From: Biscogniauxia marginata
Taxonomy: Eukaryota > Ascomycota > Sordariomycetes > Xylariales > Xylariaceae
DNA: 64,000 bases
NCBI GenBank assembly: GCA_022695795.1
Contig: MU404122.1
Coordinates: 180,283 to 244,282, forward strand
Direction of reading: 5' to 3'
Shown: positions 22,179-33,258 of the stretch, piece after piece
Numbering within the stretch: the stretch's first letter is position 1
Layout: each line of letters opens with the position of its first letter
Notes under the pieces: model-generated
Databases searched by the model: none
Told to the model about the DNA's origin: nothing
What the model saw: only the letters and a program-made list of their open reading frames with translations
Translations under genes and position numbers: made by a program

Positions 22179-24462
22179 GGCACTGAGGGCAGAACTATCT
22201 CTTGGCTAGCTCCAAGAGTAATTCCTAATCGCCTTGGTACTAAGGTGGATTTGGGGCCGATGGATCGGCGTTGTTAGCGAGGTCACAAATATACCCAGAG
22301 AGCCGATCGGCTACGTAAAAGAAGAGATCGATTCTCGCGGAACCTCGAAGCGACGTCCGGATACGAGATATAGCTAACAAGGGTTGGGAGTAGACGAGGA
22401 ACTGCTACAAACTATAGTGAGAGTGGGAAGGGTCTTCCTCCAGTTAATTACACGAGATCCCTTATTTCACTCCACAGAGCAAAATAATTCACATCACAGT
22501 CATTACCGGACTCGACCCTTCAACCAATTCCCCAAAACCACCATATGATTTGTGTGGTCTCTTGTCAGTGTGTGTGAACACAGTGCCTAGGATACTATGT
22601 AGGGAACAGCAAAAGATCCGCCTTGAAACCTCGAGGTTCGGGTTCTCACGCTCCCTACTATAGACCCGGGTATAAAGCCGGCTATGGCCCTGGCACGTCC
22701 ATGTTTGGGAGGTGATTTCACATCCCTAGCTGGGCGAATGACAGCGCCAAGATCACAGGAGAATTCCAGAACGAGCGCGAACGAAACCCCGCCAAGACGG
22801 ACAGAACGGAACAGGTCTTTTTGGTGGAAAGTGAGAGATGCATCTCCCTTGTTTATTTCCTTGTGGGAAAGGCAGTGTAATACTAGAGCGGACTTGTTCG
22901 AAAGCCTATTCCGTGTACTTATAGTGCGTAATATAATAGGACGAACGAAATGGCCGGCAAGATACTGTTAAATAGGAGGAAGATACAAAGAACGAAAAGA
23001 AAAAAGTGAAAGACTAAAGGAATAACAAAAAAAAATCTAATGAAATAAAATCAAAGATACGTAGGTAGTTTGAATCTCTAGTGAGCGAATTGCCTACCTT
23101 TCATGTTGGATTGGAATAATTAGCGTGTAGATAATACTACACATCCAGCAGGTGTACTGACGTAGACTACCTAGATATGTCAAGATCCCAGGACAAATAG
23201 ATTCTAATGTGATATGCAGGGTCCGAGGGGTCCGTTTCATCAGCTTACCACTTAGGCGAATAGACAGGATACATAAAACGTTTGTGTAAAGCTATTTATA
23301 TAATATGAACAGATACCTATCACGGCAGATGAGAACAGGGCGGAGATATAACGAGGCGTCTTGGGTTAGTTTCGAATTCAGAAGCTTTACGTATAAGCTT
23401 TAATGCACCCCGGAGGCACTAGATAGATGGAGCGCTCTAAAAGCAATCTCAGGGGACGGGACAATGGGAATGAGGGCTGTTTCGCCGTATCTGTGTCCCT
23501 TGCCGCACTGAGAGTTTTCAGGACACCTACCTCACCCCCAATCCGTCTTCTCTGCCCCCCCTCTCCTTCTTTCTCTCTCCAGAGGAGCCTATTATAAGTT
23601 CTCGTTCTCGTTATTCTCGTTATTCTCGTTGTTCTCGTTTCACTTTCCTACCAAAATACTTAGTGACGAGTCTATTATGCTCCCGAGAAGATATGGGGAA
23701 TGGAACGAGGGGCTGGTCGAACCGGCAAGATGAAGCGAGCGCAGATCTCCACGCCTAACAGTTCATCCGTTCAATCGATAGGTTTGGGAGGAACGGGAGG
23801 ATGAGACAGGTTAGATCATATCTGATAACTAGATTACACGTGAGGAACAGAACATGATCGTCGCTTTGACCCTCCCTGCGGCTCGGCTCGACTCGACCCG
23901 GCCATAACTGAGAGCTTAAGGGTCCGCCGGATCGGATCCGTATGTCGATCGATAATTTGGTATGGTTTCCATGATTGAATTTGATATTATTCCCGCCGGT
24001 ACGAGGGCTACTGCATGCAGTGACCTATATTCATTACTCACGAATCCACCCCTTTTTACGAAATACGTTGCATGTGTCGCATCAGCACCACCTCGCGGCT
24101 TGACGAAGATATCGAACCTTCTGTAAAGAAATTTATTGAAACAATTTGTTCTATTCCTCAATATTCTCTGCTCGGCTATGCTCCTATCAAAATCATCGGC
24201 GTATGTACTTAGTCCGCTTTATAAGTACAGCCATGTGATCCAAAAAACGAAGTATGTACATAATAACGCCTTCCATACTGCTGCAGCGAGCCATTGAATT
24301 CCCTCTCTTCCCTTTCGCTGCGCAGATGCGGGCGATTTATAGACCTCTGAAGTCTCTTTTCGCCTATAAAACAAATGTCACCCTTAGTAGCGATAGCCTA
24401 CAGAGCTAGGTCTTTGCCCGAACAGATATGTTTTGCTCGGGAGGCGTTGTTTTTTTATTCGT
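22179..24462. other. Intergenic stretch with no gene seen
   Basis: 2.3 kb between the 3' ends of ZIP and the dioxygenase. A TTCTCG/TTATTCTCG short repeat lies at 23598-23639. Minor open frames (95 residues at 22684-22971, 81 residues at 24161-23916) do not resemble known proteins. Confidence 0.4.
23598..23639. repeat. Imperfect TTCTCG/TTATTCTCG tandem repeat
   Basis: Six copies of a TTCTCG core, spaced by G, TTA or TTG, in a row within the ZIP-dioxygenase intergenic DNA. Polypyrimidine on this strand. Confidence 0.7.
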
Positions 24463-25552
24463 TTAGAATTCTTTACCCTTGTAGTCCTTGGGCGCGAGGA
24501 TGACGTTGTAGTCGAGCTCAAGTGAAGCCTTATTATCGCCCTTGAGCGGCTTGAAGTCAACGACCAAGTCGTCCTTGACGGCGAACACAGTGTCAGTCGA
24601 CAGCCACTGATCATCCTTGGGGTATAACTGTGTGGTGCAGCCCTTATAATCTGGGTGCGTGACCTATTTTTATAAAAATGTCAGTCGCTACATACTCTCC
24701 GCCTGAGGTCCGTTTCATTGCTCGGAGGGCGGGAGGGAAAAGCTCACCATGATGTGGATGTGGGCCGGGCGCATCGGATGCCTGTCCATCATCTGCAGCA
24801 GCTTATAGGAAGGGCCGTCTCGAGGCAGCGAGTAGGCCGTCGGGTGGTAGCAGTAGAACCAATACTTGCCGTTCTCATCGGCACGGAACTTGCCGCGCAG
24901 GTTGTTGGGTGTCTGGTTCTCGGGATCCTGGAAATCATACTTGCCGTTGGCCGAGGCCTGCCAGATATCCAAGACGGCGCCCGGGATCGGCTTGCCCGTG
25001 ACCAGGTCGCTGATGATGCCGTGCATTAAACACACCCTGCCGTCGGGGTTAGGATTCTGGATGATGGTTCCGCCGTTCTCGCGGAACGGGGCGTTAGGCG
25101 ACCAGAACGGCCCCAAGATGGCCGAGGATGTCGGGTCTACATCCGTATCCGAAACGATCTTATGAGTAATCTCGTCGACGAGTCTAGGAAAATATTTCAG
25201 TAAATCCTTACATATCCATGAAAACCGAAGATTTTAGGGGGAATCCGACTTACGTCTCCAGCCCGAGGATATCGGACACCCTGTGGGACTCGTTTCTCGT
25301 CTTCCCAGACTCAGCGTAGATCCGGCCAACATCATTCACAAAATGCACGGCCGCCATCCACTCGTCTATCGTCAACTCCACCTCCCGGGAGAAGTCGTGG
25401 AGGTGCCGGATCAGCGAGCTCAGAACGACCCGATTTCTAGGTGTTACATTGGGCCCCATAGTGTCAATGACATGTTGAGTGAAGTTAGGGTCGAATTTGG
25501 AGGGTTTGGGAGCCTGTGCCTGAGTCGACACGCCGTTAGCCGCGGAAGCCAT
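24463..25552 (-). CDS. Intradiol ring-cleavage dioxygenase (catechol/hydroxyquinol type)
   Basis: This non-heme Fe(III) enzyme opens a catechol-type ring between the two hydroxyls, giving a cis,cis-muconate. Three exons (25552-25254, 25183-24748, 24663-24463) give 311 residues. The introns are 70 and 84 bases. Residues about 20-115 match the helical N-terminal linker/dimer domain found in catechol and hydroxyquinol 1,2-dioxygenases. The catalytic domain begins at [10 protein letters not shown]. The four iron ligands can be placed by spacing: Tyr182 (NGKYDFQ), Tyr217 (AYSLP), His241 and His243 (RPAHIHIM). There is no signal peptide, so it is cytosolic. It is divergent from the carboxymuconate cyclase gene, which suggests the two act on one pathway. 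The true substrate may therefore be protocatechuate, catechol or hydroxyquinol; family membership alone favours the last two. Confidence 0.93.
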
Positions 25553-26921
25553 CTTACGTCGTATGTCTTGTCTGTGTGATGAGAAATTAAAGTATAATAA
25601 TGGGATAAGTTTGAGGTTGGCTGTAAGACTTGCGGGCGGAGAGCTTCGGTTATATATGATGGCTACGCAGGTAAGATGAGAAGAAACAAGATGGGCTGTA
25701 TATATAAGACTAAGGGGCGTGGTGTTCGATCTATTTAAATATATCACTCTCTGATGTTCATCCACTCTTCCAGATGGTATAATTCATAATGACTCGTATA
25801 TGATAGGTCTCCCAAAGTGCAGACCCCGCCAATGATCCATGCCTGCTTGGGGGTGAATCGGATTGGTGTCGCGGCATGCATCGGAAGATCTTGTTAGTCG
25901 GGTAAAATATCGCCCTTAGTGAAAAGATTCCCCGCGACAAGTAATTAGAGGTATTGTCAGAACTCTGCCTCCTTAGTTAGTAGCACTTACTACTACCACA
26001 CACTGCTCTTCTGTTAGCGAAGATGATCTTAGTAAAACCCTAAGACTCTAGTAGTACCTAGTAATCCATAGCGTTTGGACCGGGATGGCCCGATACGGAG
26101 GAGATTTCATCCGCTCTTCTCCTAGTACCTAAGGCTCGCCGACCTGAGGTAGCTACCTAGCTTCAGCGGCATGACTCTTCCAACTTCTCCCCCGGGAATA
26201 TAGCATTTCGACTGATCCTGAGTTCAAGCTGGGGTAACCTTAAATGTTAGAATTCAGGGTCCCACGAGAATGGACAAGGATTAGGAGGTCGTCGGTAATG
26301 TGGCATGGCAGCTATCATGGCTAGCCTCACAAACTACTTAGATCCACATGTTGGTGGCATAGTGGAGAAGAGTGTGTTTACCCGGGTATGGCAAATCGAG
26401 ATTCCGCACGTTGCCACTTGCTGTACCTTAATTTGGCCCGTGATCTAGTCCCGTCAGCCCGTGGCCATCTACCGCCTCCGATGCCGACTGTTGAACACTC
26501 TGCCCCATCATTCCCCATCATTCCCCACACCGGAGCGCAATTTTTTGGAGCGTAGAGGCGATAGGAGAGAGGGGTCAGTGTTTCCAGTGTACTTACATCA
26601 AGAAATCGTCAACTATTATTAGAGTGTGGGGAGAAGCGAGAGGAGATTGAACACCCGGCCACATCACTGTCAATGCCGTTGGGAAAGCCGCAGTTCTCCG
26701 ACCATTGGGAGAAAAAGTGACACGACCCGGAGTAATCTTCTCCCTTCAAGTGAGGCGATCGTGAGGTCGCAATTTTGTAAACGGGGCTCCGTGTTTCGAT
26801 GACTAAGGTCTAAGTGTGCAATACCGCAGGTTTGTCATTTGTGGTCGGTTTTGGCTGCATGCTGAGAACGGTTACTCCATTCACGAAGAAGCTCTTCTCA
26901 ATTTCCGTAAAACATTCCAAG
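25553..26921. promoter_or_regulatory. Divergent promoter region of dioxygenase and muconate cyclase genes
   Basis: 1.37 kb separate the two start codons. A TATATATAA stretch at 25699-25707 lies about 150 bases before the dioxygenase start (read on the minus strand). The repeated words ATCATTCCCCATCATTCCCC occur at about 26.5 kb. No transcription-factor site can be assigned with confidence. Confidence 0.4.
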
Positions 26922-28131
26922 ATGCCGGTTCATCACTTGATGATAGGGACATGGACTCCACCGGGAGCCATCTTCATCGTGGCCTTCGATGACGAGAAGT
27001 TGACTCTGGAGTTAGTCAAGCGAACTGAGATACCCCACGATGAACCTATCTCATGGATGACCTTCGACGTAAGTTATCTCGAGTTGAGTTGATGCGCGCC
27101 TTTCTCTGGCTTACACGTGATCGATGCAGCATGCCAAGAAGAACATATACGGCGCGGCCATGAAGAAATGGTCCAGTTTTGCCGTCAAGAGTCCAACTGA
27201 GATTATTCACGAAGCCTCGCATACCATGAACCATGACCGTAAGTAGCTCGTTGGCGAATGTCCCTCGAGACAAATTAACTAACTCCTTACCTGCGATATA
27301 GCTCAGGCAAGCTTAACTACGACTAACACGCGGGCCATTTTCCTGCTCGCCGCGAAGCAACCTCCATATGCCGTGTACTGCAACCCATTTTACTCGCATG
27401 CGGGCCACGGCTCCGTCTTTACCGTGTCGTCGACCGGCGCTCTCGCCGAAAACACGCAAAACTTCCCTTACCAGCCCAACACGGGTATCCATGGTATGGT
27501 GTTCGATCCGACAGAGACCTACCTCTACTCGGCGGACCTCAAGGCGAACAAGCTGTGGGTGCATAAGAAAGAGGCTTCAGGACAGGTGGAGCTTGTCGGT
27601 AGCGTTGATGCGCCGGACCCTAAAGACCACCCGCGATGGGTGGCGATGCATCCGACTGGCAACTACCTGTACGCTCTGATGGAGGCCGGCAACCGACTCT
27701 GCGAGTACGTGATCGACCCGGCGACGCACATACCGGTATACACGCACCACGCGTATCCGCTGATACCGCCGGGGATTCCTCAGCACGATACGATGTATCG
27801 GAGCGATGTGTGCACGCTCACGAAGTCGGGCGATTACCTGTTTGCGACGAGCCGGGCGAACAGCTTCGACCTCCAGGGCTACATAGCGGCTTTCCGGCTG
27901 CGCGACTGCGGGTCGATCGAGAGGCAGATCTGTCTCAACCCGACGCCGACGAGTGGAGGGCACAGCAACGCGGTGGCACCATGCGACTGGAGCGACGAGT
28001 GGCTGGCTATCACGGACGACCAGGAGGGCTGGATCGAGATCTACCGCTGGAAGGACGAGTTTCTCGGCCGTGTGGCGCGGTGTAGGATCCAGGAGCCTGG
28101 GTTCGGGATGAATGCCATATGGTACGACTAG
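26922..28131 (+). CDS. 3-carboxy-cis,cis-muconate cyclase (CMLE)
   Basis: The enzyme lactonises 3-carboxy-cis,cis-muconate, the ring-opened product of protocatechuate, in the fungal beta-ketoadipate pathway. Fungal CMLE is a seven-bladed beta-propeller unrelated to the bacterial enzyme. Three exons (26922-27068, 27130-27238, 27302-28131) give 361 residues, close to the Neurospora enzyme. The start MPVHHLMIGTWTPPGA and long blocks such as WMTFDHAKKNIYGAAMKKW, GIHGMVFDPTETYLYSADL, PRWVAMHPTGNYLYALMEAG and the end EPGFGMNAIWYD match what I know of Neurospora CMLE. No signal peptide, so cytosolic. Its divergent neighbour is an intradiol dioxygenase, the enzyme type that makes muconates. The third exon is GC-rich. 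Confidence 0.97.
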
Positions 28132-29281
28132 TCAGCCTATAGGTATGTGTACGGTATATATAAGTCAACAAATACAAATAGATGAGTACACAGATATATA
28201 TGTGTATGTACGGTTATGGCTTTTGAAAAGAGTATTGTAGATATTAAATAGGTACCTGTTACGAAGGAAGAGTTGGAGTTAGCGATACTTAACTCTATAC
28301 TTATGGTTTAATGCATGTATGCGTCCTATAATCTCGATATATGCAAAATGACAATTTCACAGAGTGATGATGCATATGCATGTGGAAGCAAGCCAAGAGG
28401 CAAAGAGCAAGCCAAGACGTAAATAATGAGCCGATAGGCCGACTACTTACTTATAGCATGTATCTATGTAATTCTAAGGTCGCTATGATGAATTTCTCGT
28501 ATGTTCATTTCATAAGAACAGCAGTATACTCGGAGGACGTAAGGATTCATATGGTAATTTCAATTGGTCTCATCACTTTGAACTGTTGAACATCGAATAA
28601 AGTGTGTATATGGTGGTGGCGATACATGTAGGTAACATTTGATGATGACGATATGGCACATGGAAACGGCGTCCGCTAGGTACATAGTTGAAGGTGGAGC
28701 CGACAAAGCATTGACCCTCCAAAGTCTCGTGCAAATGCACCTTTCCACATACGGCATCTTCTGCTGCCGATCTCTCGTCATAGCTCCTGTCCTTACCGAC
28801 TTGCCGCCCCGACAATTGCATATTTGCCCCACTATGTACTCGCCATCAAACTTATCAGTCGCGGTGGGCGGCTAGTTGCAGCAAAGCTGGAGAGCTACAC
28901 CACAAAGCTTCTTCCTTTTTCTCGCCGTCTTCCGTTTCTTCTTCATCATCGCGACTCCGCCAGTTGCTAATATTCTTTGTTGGCCTACTGATCCAGCACC
29001 TCATCTTTTTTGCTTGTCACGAATGTATACTGGTTGTTAAGTTACGGAGGTTACAATGGACCAGCAATTCATCTAACGAGTCGTTCGCGGTGACTGAAGC
29101 AGGTGGTCGTCTTGCCAGGGATTGACCTAAATTCAAACGTCTAACTACCCTCTCAATTTTCAGAGAAAACCCCAGCCTACCAATCGTCGCCTACCTATAC
29201 CATCTTATCATCCGATCCTCCTTGCTAGCTTCTTTCGACCCGAAAACCTACCTCTCCGAGCCGAGCCTCCGGTACCAGCAG
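28132..29281. other. Intergenic stretch with no gene seen
   Basis: 1.15 kb. The 3' side of the cyclase gene (28.14-28.3 kb) is rich in TA dinucleotides, as in fungal terminators. Overlapping open frames of under 90 residues at 28.56-28.88 kb exist on both strands and look accidental. Confidence 0.4.
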
Positions 29282-31493
29282 ATGATGCGTCGCGGAAATG
29301 GAGATGTCCTTCGCATCAGGACGACGGTTCTAGGCCTTGCTAAGGCTATGTTCCTTGGCCTGGCCGCTGCTGCTCCAATCCAGTCTCACGACCACCACGA
29401 CAATGCCCCTGAAGCTGAAGGTGGCGCGCTCTGGGTCCTCTATGTAATATCTATGGTTCTCGTGCTCCTGGGTGGTGCTTTCGCCGGTTTAACCATAGCC
29501 CTCATGGGCCAGGATGAGATTTACCTACAGGTCATTTCTCTCGATTCTGAAGAACCACAGCGAAGGAATGCCAAACGCGTCCACGATCTGCTGAACAAGG
29601 GTAAACATTGGGTTCTGGTCACGCTACTCTTGTCCAATGTTATCGTCAACGAGACTCTTCCAGTCGTGCTGGACAGGTGCTTTGGTGGTGGAATTGCTGC
29701 TGTCGTTGGAAGTACCGTCTTGATCGGTATGTCGTCCTTGCTTCGGTCTGTCTTCCAAATGGCTAACAAGCCCTTGACCAGTTATTTTTGGTGAGATCCT
29801 TCCGCAATCCGTATGCGTTCGTTACGGGCTCCAGATCGGCGGCTACATGTCCAAGCCCGTCCTGCTTCTGATGTATATCATGGCACCTCTCGCCTGGCCT
29901 ACTGCGAAGCTTCTCGACTGGCTACTGGGTGAAGATCACGGCACCGTCTACAAGAAGAGCGGCCTAAAGACATTAGTCACTCTTCACAAGTCCTTGGGCG
30001 AGGTCGACGAAAGGCTAAACCAGGATGAGGTTACCATCATCAGCGCCGTCCTTGACTTGAAGCGCAAGGCTGTTGAGGAAGTCATGACACCTATGAACGA
30101 TGTCTTCACCATGGCGGAGGATACTGTGCTGGATGAGAAGACTATTGATCAGATTCTCGACGCTGGATATTCCCGCATCCCCATCCACCAGAGCGGCAAT
30201 CCGACAAACTTTGTCGGTATGCTACTGGTCAAGATTCTCATCACGTATGACCCCGAAGATGGTAAGAGAGTCAAAGACTTTGCTCTTGCTACCCTTCCCG
30301 AGACTCGGCCCGAGACCAGCTGTCTCGATATCATCAATTTCTTCCAAGAAGGAAAGTCACATATGGTGCTCATCTCTGAGTCTCCTGGTGAGGATCATGG
30401 TGCTCTCGGTGTTGTTACCCTCGAGGATGTGATAGAAGAACTTATTGGAGAGTAAGTTTTTTTTCATTCAAAATATTGTGCTTCTCAGTATTTTCCACCT
30501 TCCTTCACTGAGAACCATTCGGGACAAGCATGCTGATAGTGTTGATTTAGGGAAATCATTGACGAGTCTGATGTCTACATCGATGTACATAAGGCGATCC
30601 GTAGATCTCACCCTGCGCCAAAGGCGTTTCGGGCCCAACGGAAGGATCTCCTGGTCAGGGATACGGCAGTTAAGGACGGCGTCCTCATCGACTTGGAAGA
30701 GAGCGAAGATAGGCACCCGGGTCAATTACAGCGAACCACGTCACTTAGTGCCAGGACCGACACCCCTATTCTATCGAGTAGTCCAAAGACGACGACTTTG
30801 ATGATGCGGAGAAGTTCAGCCGGCCAAGACGGCCAGCTGGTAACTACGACAGTACCTATCAAGGCTAATTTTGATGAGATAAGGGATCACTTTAAGCATC
30901 TTGGCCCGTCAAACCGGGCATCTAATCCGAAGAGTACACGAGTCTCTGCCGTCAAGATAAAACCAGGCGTAGCTCCGGCCGGCAGCAATCAACAACAAAC
31001 AGGCTCTGTTGCTACAGAAGCTATTGCCGAGGATCAGGCGGATGGGATAAATGAGCTCACGAGCCTTCTAAGGCCCAAAGACGGCATTCAAGCCCTCCAG
31101 CAGAACTATCAGGGAGCTTCTCCCGCTGATCTCGCTGATAAGGACGGTCAGCACAAGATTACGCTCAACATCGAGGATGACCAAGGGCAAACAGATCGAA
31201 GTGCACAAACAAACCCGAATTCTAGTGAAAACTCTTCGCCAATAGGAAATGCAGATATCGACCCTATCGGACGAAGAAAACGCCTTGTGCGCAGCGGTAG
31301 CATCACAGAAAATGTTGTCGAAGCAGGAGGCGTACGCAAAGTCGTTCTCGCGGCCAACAGTTCTTCAGAATCAGAAGACCATGGCTCTGTCAGATCCTCT
31401 CCGTCTAATACCGAGGATACCGCCTCTGCCGCCAATGCGCAGGATGCTGGAAAGAAGAAGAATCGTCGCAAGAAGAGAAAGGGTGGAAAGTAA
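29282..31493 (+). CDS. CNNM/Mam3-like membrane protein (DUF21 plus CBS pair)
   Basis: Relatives in yeast (Mam3) and animals (CNNM) act in manganese or magnesium homeostasis at vacuole or plasma membrane. Three exons (29282-29726, 29782-30451, 30551-31493) give 685 residues; the introns are 55 and 99 bases. Residues 1 to about 35 are a hydrophobic leader followed by a His-rich patch (SHDHHD). The DUF21 transmembrane domain runs to about 215, with conserved [15 protein letters not shown] and [21 protein letters not shown] pair follows ([11 protein letters not shown], then [23 protein letters not shown], which is completed across the second splice site). The last ~270 residues are low-complexity, Ser/Asn/Asp-rich and end in a basic tail ([13 protein letters not shown]). 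I start at the first ATG of a pair at 29282; the frame is open further upstream but without an ATG. Confidence 0.93.
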
Positions 31494-32241
31494 AGTGAAG
31501 ATCAGGGTCGCCACCGCTATGTATACCATTTTAAGGTAATTGGGCTGTCGATGGGCGCTATCGTGCTGCGGACAGCAGATTTTCGAAGCCTTACGAGGAC
31601 CGCATTATCACGGAGTTGTATTTATTACTATTGGGTTGGGGATCCCCTTGCTGGAGTAATGACTTGTTTTGATCAGAGAAACGACTTACGCTTAGCTACG
31701 TAGGGTAATGTGTGGTTACCGGGAGTCCCCGGTGGCCTGTGATGTAGTAAATATCAAGATTCAGATGACTGAAACTCGAGTGTGGTTGCATATTCAGTCG
31801 TATGCTAACCGTCTTCCTTATACAGCCAAATCGTTTAGAACCCGGCCTGAAGTTGTGATAGCCCATCATGAAACCTAGGGGAATGAAGGACATTGCAGTG
31901 TTTTCCTGATTTATGCGTCTCTGCAAATTTTCTGGTTATCCTCTCTACCGGACAAGATATCTTCACCTAGTCAATTTTCACGTTTTTTTCTTTTCTGACC
32001 TAGTTAACGTCATTTGAAAAATCGAAAAGGGGTCAAGATTCGAGGCAACCCGACACTTTCTCTTGATATGCCGAATGGCTTATTTAAGTATTTATAACCT
32101 CACGAATATTCATACATATATATGTCTTACATCTCATCGCACCCCACCCCCTTTTCATTCTTCATCCCTATTATCCCTATCCTCACCCATAACCCCTTCA
32201 TACTCATCATCCGTCGTTGTCGTCGTCGCCGTGTCGACTAG
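31494..32241. other. Convergent intergenic stretch
   Basis: About 750 bases between two gene ends pointing at each other. AT-rich, with no credible open frame; it should hold both terminators. Confidence 0.4.
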
Positions 32242-33258
32242 TCACCAAATGATGTCCCTCGCATGCAGGAACACGCTCAGTTCAGGCAGCCATGGCTTGA
32301 GCACTCGGTCCGCGACCCGGTCCCCGATGAAGCGCGACTCGGCGTCCCAGAAGTTCATCTTGACGTACTCGTAGTATTCTGGGTAATAACCCGCCTGGCC
32401 CCAGCCGACGATGCCGACGATCTCGATGGCGTAGCCGTCGTAGCGCACCAGGATGTGCTCGGGCGTTAGGTCCGCGTGCGTGAGGACGAATTTGCCTCTG
32501 CTTCCTTCTTCTTCTCCTCCTTCCCCTCCTATTGTTGCTATTATACTGCCTCTTGTCGATGGTACTGGCAACAAGGACAACGAATATGACGAGGGTAACA
32601 ATGATGATGATGATGATGATGAATTCTCGTCCTTGGTAGATCGAAGGGAGGAGGCCTGCTCGCGCCTCCACCGCGGCAGGTCCCGCAGCAGCCGCGCCAC
32701 CGTATCGGACCACACGCTGCGCGGGGGGCCCCTCCTCCTCACCGCGTCCGCCACGTCCGCGAGGAACTCCCCCTCGGACCAGTGCGGTGCCGCCTCGCCC
32801 CGCGCCCCCGCCACCAGGTCCAGGAACCGGTCGCCGCCCAGCCGGCCGTCAAAGGACCCGATCCAGCCCGCGCGGCTGCGGCACCGGCCGCTCCCACTCC
32901 CGCTTCGGCCCCTGAGCTGCTCTAGGAACCACCGCAGCTGGCGTGTGAGGTCCGTCTTCGCAGCCCTGCAGAGATCGTCGTACACGGCGTCCAGCGGGAT
33001 CGCGCCGGCGTCGACGCGCTCCATCTCGATGCCCCAGTGGCCCGTGGCGGAGTCGCGCGCCCAGCTCAGGACCCGCGGCACCGGGATCGAGGTCGTGAGC
33101 GCGAGGTGCTGCAGGAGCTTGGCTTCGGCTGGCCGCACCGTGGGGCCGGACTTGAGGAATGTTGCCAGCGAGAGCTGGCGCACTATCAAGAACGCGGGGA
33201 AGGGGTCGAGCTTGGGGAGGGAAGCGGTGAGGGAGGTGTACAAGCAAGCTATTTCCAT
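32242..33258 (-). CDS. Aminoglycoside-phosphotransferase-like kinase-fold protein, probable pseudokinase
   Basis: A single exon of 338 residues with the layout of the large fungal APH-like family. There is an N-lobe with the family's PAEAKLLQHLALTTSIPVPRV block, a middle helical region with IGSFDGRLGGDRF, and a C-lobe ending YYPEYYEYVK. Key residues differ from active members. The catalytic Asp is kept (His261-Ala-Asp263 in LTHADLTPEHIL). The Asn expected a few residues later is His268. The second metal-binding Asp, normally in an I-I-D-W-E motif, is Gly285 (IVGIVGWGQAG). These changes predict loss of phosphotransfer. A run of seven serines (about residues 213-219), encoded by a trinucleotide repeat, sits in an insert before the C-lobe, and there are other Gly/Ser-rich stretches. 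The coding region is GC-rich. No function can be assigned. Confidence 0.75.
   Translation of the reverse strand: MEIACLYTSLTASLPKLDPFPAFLIVRQLSLATFLKSGPTVRPAEAKLLQHLALTTSIPVPRVLSWARDSATGHWGIEMERVDAGAIPLDAVYDDLCRAAKTDLTRQLRWFLEQLRGRSGSGSGRCRSRAGWIGSFDGRLGGDRFLDLVAGARGEAAPHWSEGEFLADVADAVRRRGPPRSVWSDTVARLLRDLPRWRREQASSLRSTKDENSSSSSSSLLPSSYSLSLLPVPSTRGSIIATIGGEGGEEEGSRGKFVLTHADLTPEHILVRYDGYAIEIVGIVGWGQAGYYPEYYEYVKMNFWDAESRFIGDRVADRVLKPWLPELSVFLHARDIIW
32601..32622. repeat. ATG/GAT trinucleotide repeat inside the kinase-like gene
   Basis: Seven tandem GAT units on this strand, read on the minus strand as a run of serine codons (TCA). Length variation here would change the protein without shifting frame. 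Confidence 0.85.

Noticed and set aside
22615..22675. A GAGGTTCGGGTTCT motif resembling a tRNA B-box
   Set aside because: No cloverleaf can be drawn around it.
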